From: Sporofaciens musculi
Lineage (GTDB): Bacteria > Bacillota > Clostridia > Lachnospirales > Lachnospiraceae
Direction of reading: 5' to 3'
Length of the DNA: 64,000 bases
NCBI RefSeq assembly: GCF_009830285.1
Contig: NZ_WUQX01000001.1
Span: 3,596,501-3,660,500 of the forward strand
The notes below the pieces were generated by a model. It was not told the origin of the DNA. It was given only the letters and a program-made list of their open reading frames with translations, and made no database searches. Position numbers and translations under genes: made by a program. Below, piece by piece: positions 58,958-64,000 of this stretch. Positions within the stretch are counted from its first letter, which is position 1. Each line of letters starts with the position of its first letter.

Positions 58958-59416
58958 TTACTCTTTTATCAATATTAACTGTTCACCGTACTCACGCTCA
59001 GTCAAGGTCAACTGCTCCTGATCCACGCTGTAATCAAAGGTTGTAATCACAGTGGATAGAGCCTGACGGATATCTTCCTCCGTATACTGACCTCCCATCT
59101 TGTCAGCCATCTTCTGAAACCCTGCCTCATCCGGCGTAATTGTAATAGTCTTCTCATCCTTATTCAGCGTATACTTCATATCCACGGCTACGCTTAGAGC
59201 ATCTTCCGCCTCTGGAATCGAAATCACCATGGAACCATTCTTCATAATCGACATATAAAAGCTTCCATCTTCATCCGCCCATTCGCCCTCCAAGGGATTC
59301 GTTGTAAATAACTTCGCAAGCAGCAGAATGACTCCCACAATGATTACGATTGTCGAAACCGTAGTAACGATTCTCCATATCTTACTCCTCTTAACTTCAT
59401 CATTCTTCGCAATCAT
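58958..59416 (-). CDS. Membrane-anchored hypothetical protein, 152 aa
   Basis: One N-terminal transmembrane helix (IWRIVTTVSTIVIIVGVILL, ~11-31) and an exported domain beginning GEWADEDGSFYMSIMKNGSM, a lipocalin-like or YjeF-unrelated small beta domain often seen as DUF5640-like in Lachnospiraceae. The start at 59416 (MIAKNDEVKR, site GGGGGCAGGACAG) is chosen because a perfect promoter at 59460-59488 lies over the codons of any earlier start. Function unknown. Confidence 0.75.
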   Translation of the reverse strand: MIAKNDEVKRSKIWRIVTTVSTIVIIVGVILLLAKLFTTNPLEGEWADEDGSFYMSIMKNGSMVISIPEAEDALSVAVDMKYTLNKDEKTITITPDEAGFQKMADKMGGQYTEEDIRQALSTVITTFDYSVDQEQLTLTEREYGEQLILIKE

Positions 59417-59459
59417 CTGTCCTGCCCCCACTCTTTCTATTAAATCATTTACCACTTTC

Positions 59460-59488
59460 ATTATATGTACTTTTTTACCTGATGTCAA
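59460..59488 (-). promoter_or_regulatory. Perfect-consensus sigma-A promoter
   Basis: On the minus strand TTGACA (59483-59488), exactly 17 bp, TATAAT (59460-59465). The transcript should start near 59453, so translation must begin downstream, at the ATG at 59416. Confidence 0.85.
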
Positions 59489-59498
59489 CGGATGGCTG

Positions 59499-59729
59499 CT
59501 ACTCTGTCTCCACCAGCAGATAGAAGCCCTTGTCCGTCTTCTCTATCTTCTGAATGATTCCCTTTCGGGCATGTAACCTTTCACTGGTCCTGTAGATTCC
59601 AGACATGGCAATCGACGGCTCCACCAGATAGGTATACTGCCCTGTCACGGCGCTTCGCTCGCTAATCTCAACCTCCTGCCCTTCCTTTACAAGTCCTTCT
59701 CTCTCCATCTTAAATCGGTCTACTCTCAT
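59499..59729 (-). CDS. Hypothetical protein, 76 aa
   Basis: Unknown. A beta-rich pattern (VKEGQEVEISERSAVTGQYT, RKGIIQKIEKTDKGFYLLVE) suggests a small barrel such as an SH3 or KOW-like fold. The start at 59729 (MRVDRFKMEREG) follows GGAGAGTGGCAGATT and lies 40 bp after the sugar kinase gene in the same direction. Longer in-frame starts overlap the kinase gene and have no RBS. Confidence 0.55.
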   Translation of the reverse strand: MRVDRFKMEREGLVKEGQEVEISERSAVTGQYTYLVEPSIAMSGIYRTSERLHARKGIIQKIEKTDKGFYLLVETE

Positions 59730-59769
59730 AATCTGCCACTCTCCGTGCGAACACCTCCAAACAGAATCC

Positions 59770-60729
59770 TTAACCCTCCAACAGCTTCGTAATATCCTCC
59801 GGATTCGGCATGGAGCGGATTGCACCCTTCTTCATGGTAATCAGAGCAGCTCCCCCATTGGCATAAGTCAGGATATCTCCCAGAATGTCTTCCGTTAAAT
59901 TGTCAATGCCGTGACTTAGAACCCCGTTAATCGCACATCCGCAGAACGTATCTCCTGCTCCTGTCGTCTCGATAGCCTTCACAGTAAATCCCTTACGCTC
60001 TACACGCATATCCTTATAATATGCCCTGCTTCCATCCTTCCCCATGGTCAGGAAGATTAACGGAATCTGGTACTTCTCCTGAAGGTAATGAATTCCTTCG
60101 TCATAATCCTCCTTACCTGAGATAAACTGAATCTCATTGTCAGAAATCTTCAGCACATCACAATATTGGAAGCCATACTCCATCTGCTCCTTTGCTTCAT
60201 CCAGCGAACGCCACAGCGGGGGACGAAGGTTAGGGTCAAAGGTAATCAGACAGCCCGCCTCCTTCGCAGCCTTAAGCGCCTTCTTCGTAGCCGACTTTAC
60301 CGGCTCGTCGGTCATCGACAACGTTCCAAAATGAAAGACCTTAGACTGGCGGATGATCTCAAAGTCCACATCATCCTCTGTCAGCATCATATCTGCCCCT
60401 GGTTTACGGTAGAAAGAAAACTCCCTGTCGCCATCTGGAAACGTATGTACGAATGCCAAAGTCGTAGGAATCTCTTTATCAAGTATCAGCCCCTTAGCCT
60501 CAATCCCAAGGTCTTCAATCGTACTTTTCAGCAAACGTCCAAACTGGTCCTCACCGACTTTTCCAATAAATGCTGTCTTTCTTCCAAGTTTATTTAACAT
60601 TGCAAGTACATTACAGGGCGCGCCTCCGGGACATGCCTCAAATAGATTATTCCCTTGTTCGCTTTGTCCATTCATTGTAAAGTCAATTAACATCTCGCCT
60701 AATGCAGTTACATCATATAATTTGTCCAT
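59770..60729 (-). CDS. PfkB-family carbohydrate kinase (fructokinase-like), 319 aa
   Basis: Ribokinase-fold kinase. GGAPCNVLAMLNKLGRKTAF is the first PfkB signature, FDPNLRPPLW a substrate/ATP-site segment, and ETTGAGDTFCGCAINGVL the second signature with the catalytic Asp in GAGD. Closest in pattern to fructokinases (ScrK-like). RBS GAAGGAGA. It is not near sucrose genes in this window, so the sugar is unproven. Divergent from the chemoreceptor. Confidence 0.9.
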   Translation of the reverse strand: MDKLYDVTALGEMLIDFTMNGQSEQGNNLFEACPGGAPCNVLAMLNKLGRKTAFIGKVGEDQFGRLLKSTIEDLGIEAKGLILDKEIPTTLAFVHTFPDGDREFSFYRKPGADMMLTEDDVDFEIIRQSKVFHFGTLSMTDEPVKSATKKALKAAKEAGCLITFDPNLRPPLWRSLDEAKEQMEYGFQYCDVLKISDNEIQFISGKEDYDEGIHYLQEKYQIPLIFLTMGKDGSRAYYKDMRVERKGFTVKAIETTGAGDTFCGCAINGVLSHGIDNLTEDILGDILTYANGGAALITMKKGAIRSMPNPEDITKLLEG

Positions 60730-60860
60730 ACATAAGTCTCCTTCTTTTCATTTCAGGTTTGCAAATATTTTAACATATGAGAGAGAATTTTAAAAGGGGG
60801 TCAATTTTTATAATATTTAATATAAAAACAATAAAAGTTATTATTTTCGTCAATCTATAC

Positions 60861-60889
60861 TTGAACAATTATCAAGGTTTTGCTATAAT
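60861..60889 (+). promoter_or_regulatory. Chemoreceptor promoter
   Basis: TTGAAC, 17 bp, TATAAT at 60884-60889, 52 bp before the natural ATG. Confidence 0.7.
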
Positions 60890-60941
60890 GAAAGAAAATT
60901 TAGAACGGAAGTAATACAAATTGCTAAAAGAGGAATAAAAA

Positions 60942-62737
60942 ATGAAGAAAAAAAGATTAATTCTATCCGCAAACAAATTCTATCAGGGTATCGCCATGTA
61001 ATCCTGGTCATGTGCCTGTTAGTTGCAATTTCTCTGATCTCACTGATTCAGATTAGCAGAAATTACCGCGTCGTATCCAACAATCGGGATAATCAGGCGG
61101 CAACTCAGTCGGCTTTAGCGAAGCACTATGAATGGCTGGAGATGTACAATGAAAGTATTCTGAACGGAACAGAATTTAAGGGAAGTCTGGATTACAATAC
61201 CTGTCTTTTGGGGCAATGGTTGGCAGGCGTCAGTGATTCGGATCTGTCCGATACCGTTATACGCAATACTCTGACAGAAGTTCAGCCTCCTCATCAGAAT
61301 ATGCATATGCTTGCTTCTGAGATTCTGGAGCTTGCCAAGACAGACAAAGACGCTGCATATTCAAGATTCCTTCAGGAATTGAAGCCTCTGACGGCAGAAG
61401 TAATCGACGGATTGGAGACAATCTCCTCCCAGTACAGAGATATTGCCAATGAAGCTTCCGAGAAGATGGATAATCTGATCTTCATCATGATCGTCCTGAA
61501 TATCATTTGTGCTCTGCTAGGCTTCATGATTGCATTATTCTATGGTACTCGCTCGGCTAAGCAGATTTCCCGTCCGATTACCGCAGTAGCCGAATGGTCA
61601 GAGAAGCTTTCTGTAGGCGCTGACCAGATTGACTTTGATCATAAGGTGCTGAAAGGTAATGAAGACAATGAGATTGGCTCTATGATACATTCATTCCAGC
61701 GTATGGTAGACAGCATCCATGAGAATGTAGAAGTTGTGAAGCGTCTTGCCCAAGGTGATATGACCGTGTTCGTCAACATTCGTTCACAGGAGGATTCTCT
61801 GGGAAGGAACCTGTATCATCTTGTTCAGTCCAATGATTTTATGTTTGCCAAGATTATTGAGATTGCAATGTCTGTGGCAACTGCTTCCCAGAATATAGCC
61901 AATGCAAGCCAGATGCTGGCAGACACAGCGTCAAAACAGGTGATTGCAATCAATGAGCTGAACAGCTCTACCGATGAAACAAGAGAGCTTGTCACACAGA
62001 ACGGAATCGAGGTTCAGCATGCAACTGACCTTTCTCACTCCATCCTACAGGATATGCAGGATAGTAATGCCAAGATGGGCTTACTGGTGGAGTCCGTAGA
62101 TGAGATTAATAAGTCGTCTCAAAAGATTGCCAATGTTATCAAATTAATCGACGACATTGCATTCCAGACGAATATTCTTGCATTGAATGCCGCTGTAGAA
62201 GCCGCCCGCGCCGGTGAAGCCGGAAAGGGCTTTGCGGTAGTTGCAGACGAGGTGCGTGTCCTTGCCCTTAAGAGTGCGGACGCAGCCAACGAGAGTAAAC
62301 AGTTGATTGAGGCTACTATGCGTGCAACAAAGGATGGAAGCCAGATTAGTTCAGAAGCATTCGATACCTTCCAGCATGTTGTGGATGACCTTGACAGTAT
62401 TATTGAAACAGTAAATAACATTTCAAATTCATCACAAAAACAGGAGGATGCGATTTCAAGGATTCATGAGCAGGTTGAATTTATCAATGAATCTATTACC
62501 TCCAACCTGTCTGTAAACGAAGAAGCCGCTGCCGCAAGCAGCGAGATGCGAGAGGACGCAAGGTTGCTTGAGGAGGAGATGAACCAGTTCAATCTTCGCC
62601 AGAGAAAGATGGGCCATGCATATATTCCGCCGGAGAAGCGTAATGACGAAGAATTTATCCGTCAGGCTAATGAAAATTACCAGAAATCTCTTAAGACTGG
62701 TCAGTATACTCCTCTGGATACGAAAAATAATAAATAA
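60942..62737 (+). CDS. Methyl-accepting chemotaxis protein with CZB-type sensor; apparent one-base frameshift near its start
   Basis: The C-terminal signalling domain is complete (hairpin tip [20 protein letters not shown], then [20 protein letters not shown]). Two TM helices flank an extracellular sensor with [27 protein letters not shown] and [10 protein letters not shown]. That His/Cys/His/His pattern is the CZB zinc-binding domain. The natural start, ATG at 60942 behind AGAGGA, leads into an A7 run (60948-60954) and stops after 20 codons; with A8 it reads straight into this frame ([20 protein letters not shown]), 598 aa in all. Without that, the first ATG in frame is 61010, inside the first helix and without an RBS. 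Could be real, slippage, or error. Confidence 0.88.
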
Positions 62738-62755
62738 AAAATTTGCATTACATAA

Positions 62756-62787
62756 GGGGCTGTCTGTGACAGCCCCTCCTAATTTTA
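62756..62787. terminator. Terminator after the chemoreceptor
   Basis: GGGGCTGT pairs with ACAGCCCC around CTGTG, followed by TCCTAATTTTA. Lies between the chemoreceptor and the convergent histidine kinase. Confidence 0.75.
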
Positions 62788-64000
62788 CTAAATTTTCATT
62801 CTTTCTTTCAACGAATGGCAGGATATCATCACATCCAACACAAAGCTCCCATCCTCCGTATAACAGAGCATGTCCCCGCCAAGTCTGCCTGCCGCCTCCT
62901 GCACAGTCACAAGTCCAAATCCATGATCATCTCCCGCCTTATCCGTGGCAGGTATCTTCCCCTTTTCCACATGCAGGTCATTCCGACAACGATTCTGTAT
63001 CCGTATTGTGAGATACTTCTTATTGTACTTCATCTGCACAAATATTTCGCGTTTCTCTGCGTCCAGCGTTTCCAACGCATCGCAGGCATTTTCCAGCCCA
63101 TTCGACAAAATCTGACACAACTCCATATATGGAAGTTCTTCTTCCCCTGCCTGTATATCAATGGTAAGCTTTGTCCCTAGTTCCTCCAGCTTTGCGAAAT
63201 GCTGAACAAATACTGCATTGATGTATGGGTTAGCACAAAACTGTCCATACGCGGCGTCCATCTCTGTCTCCACACCTTTTAAATACGCCAGCGCCTCTTT
63301 AGTCTTCCCTGCTGCAAGCAGGCCCGAAAGCGTGACTGTATGTCCCTTCATGTCATGCTTCATCCTTCGTATACGCTGCTGGTTCTCAAGCTGCGCCTTC
63401 AGCATGTTCTTCTGCTCTTGCAGGATACGCTCACTTTGCTGCTTCCGGTAAAGCAAAAGCTGTCTGTAGAGAGACGTAAAAATCGTTCCATAGACAAATA
63501 CCATCAATACCAGTACCAGTATACATAAAAGCAGATCTTCCGGCCGGTTGACAATATTCGTGGGATACTGTACTGTTACCACCAACAGAAGATAGTACAG
63601 CATCGTCATGCCTGCAAAAACTCCCCATCCCTTTTTCACAGAATCCTGCAGCTCCAGATATGGCTTTCTCAAATACCGCCACACCAGATACTCAAGAAGG
63701 GGAAACGCAAGCAGTCTGCTTACTAACAGCAATATATACTTCTCTCCACCCAGGTAATAATCCAAAATATTTGTAATTGCCATAAGCCACAGGCAAGTGG
63801 TATCCGCCAGACAGAAGGAAAGCAGGAAACGAAACCTCTTATCCGCACTCATCACATACAATAATATAAAACTGGGTATGGAGCAGGTAAACAGGAACAC
63901 CTTCCCCAAGACCTCCATACCGTATATGACCATGCCGACTCCATTTGCTAACATTAAAACGCCCATAGCGGTGTATGATGCCACTCTTATTTTCCTACTG
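62788..64000 (-). CDS. AgrC-like GHKL-family sensor histidine kinase, start outside the window
   Basis: The N-terminal half is polytopic (five to six hydrophobic helices visible, e.g. YILLLVSRLLAFPLLEYLVW and LLCILVLVLMVFVYGTIFTS). A coiled coil follows, with the phospho-acceptor H-box RRMKHDMKGH (~215-224). The GHKL ATPase has N-box LSNGLENACDALETL and G-box GDDHGFGLVTVQEAAGRLGG. Peptide-sensing AgrC and BlpH kinases have this form. The frame is open to the right edge, so a few N-terminal residues are missing or the GTG at 63984 starts it. The partner response regulator should lie beyond the edge. Confidence 0.88.
   Translation of the reverse strand, partial: SRKIRVASYTAMGVLMLANGVGMVIYGMEVLGKVFLFTCSIPSFILLYVMSADKRFRFLLSFCLADTTCLWLMAITNILDYYLGGEKYILLLVSRLLAFPLLEYLVWRYLRKPYLELQDSVKKGWGVFAGMTMLYYLLLVVTVQYPTNIVNRPEDLLLCILVLVLMVFVYGTIFTSLYRQLLLYRKQQSERILQEQKNMLKAQLENQQRIRRMKHDMKGHTVTLSGLLAAGKTKEALAYLKGVETEMDAAYGQFCANPYINAVFVQHFAKLEELGTKLTIDIQAGEEELPYMELCQILSNGLENACDALETLDAEKREIFVQMKYNKKYLTIRIQNRCRNDLHVEKGKIPATDKAGDDHGFGLVTVQEAAGRLGGDMLCYTEDGSFVLDVMISCHSLKERMKI

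Noticed and set aside
1..64000. CRISPR array, tRNA or rRNA genes
   Set aside because: No regularly spaced repeat array, no tRNA-like cloverleaf with CCA-type end and no rRNA signature was seen on either strand. In particular, no tRNA lies at the integration junction.

Overview
The window looks like a low-to-mid GC Clostridia chromosome, most likely Lachnospiraceae (gut Blautia/Dorea/Clostridium scindens type). The grounds are a PolC-type replicase, a glgC-glgD pair, Gram-positive ribosome-binding sites, AGA-rich codons in accessory genes, msm/raf-type sugar importers and an IorAB-PaaK-ACT cluster. The species cannot be fixed from sequence alone.

Positions 1-20640 are the right-hand part of an integrated element, most like the early and lysogeny half of a temperate phage or a related integrative element. 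The leftward module encodes SSB, a HUH rolling-circle Rep, a VRR-NUC nuclease, ParA/ParB, two DNA methyltransferases (one cut by an IS66 copy, one frameshifted) and many very small proteins. A divergent immunity region has a Cro-like protein, operator repeats and a self-cleaving S24 repressor followed by a degenerate ImmA-like protein. The rightward cargo block (membrane-anchored Ada-like protein, HicAB, lipoprotein, broken HicB, broken membrane protein, Uma2) shares a repeated leader sequence. A large serine recombinase ends the element. It sits directly against the 3' part of an ABC substrate-binding protein gene, which marks the integration site. Virion and conjugation genes are not in the window.

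From 20641 on the sequence is host chromosome: an acyl-CoA synthetase; two AraC regulators divergent from an alpha-galactoside importer plus GH36 galactosidase operon; carD behind a terminator-bearing leader; glgCD; a ROK-regulated sugar ABC importer with a metallo-beta-lactamase-fold lactonase-like enzyme; ptsI; a cold-shock gene; and a ferritin-Bfd-SseB operon. An intact IS66 element with a perfect 8-bp target duplication follows at 43751-45567, then an XRE regulator, an aryl-pyruvate oxidation cluster (iorA-iorB-structured leader-paaK-ACT), a flavin-fold protein, an iron-type alcohol dehydrogenase, mnmM, polC, ispG, small unknowns, a PfkB sugar kinase, a CZB-type chemoreceptor with an apparent A-tract frameshift, and an AgrC-like histidine kinase running off the right edge.

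The most notable items are a probable antisense-RNA/attenuator control of the element's Rep gene, two unexplained leader RNAs (before carD and before paaK), the shared leader of the cargo cassettes, a ParB-Cys cluster-DUF3850 fusion, and the pairing of an autocleaving repressor with a dead ImmA. Several broken genes differ from an open frame by one base in a homopolymer, so sequencing error must be excluded before they are called decayed.
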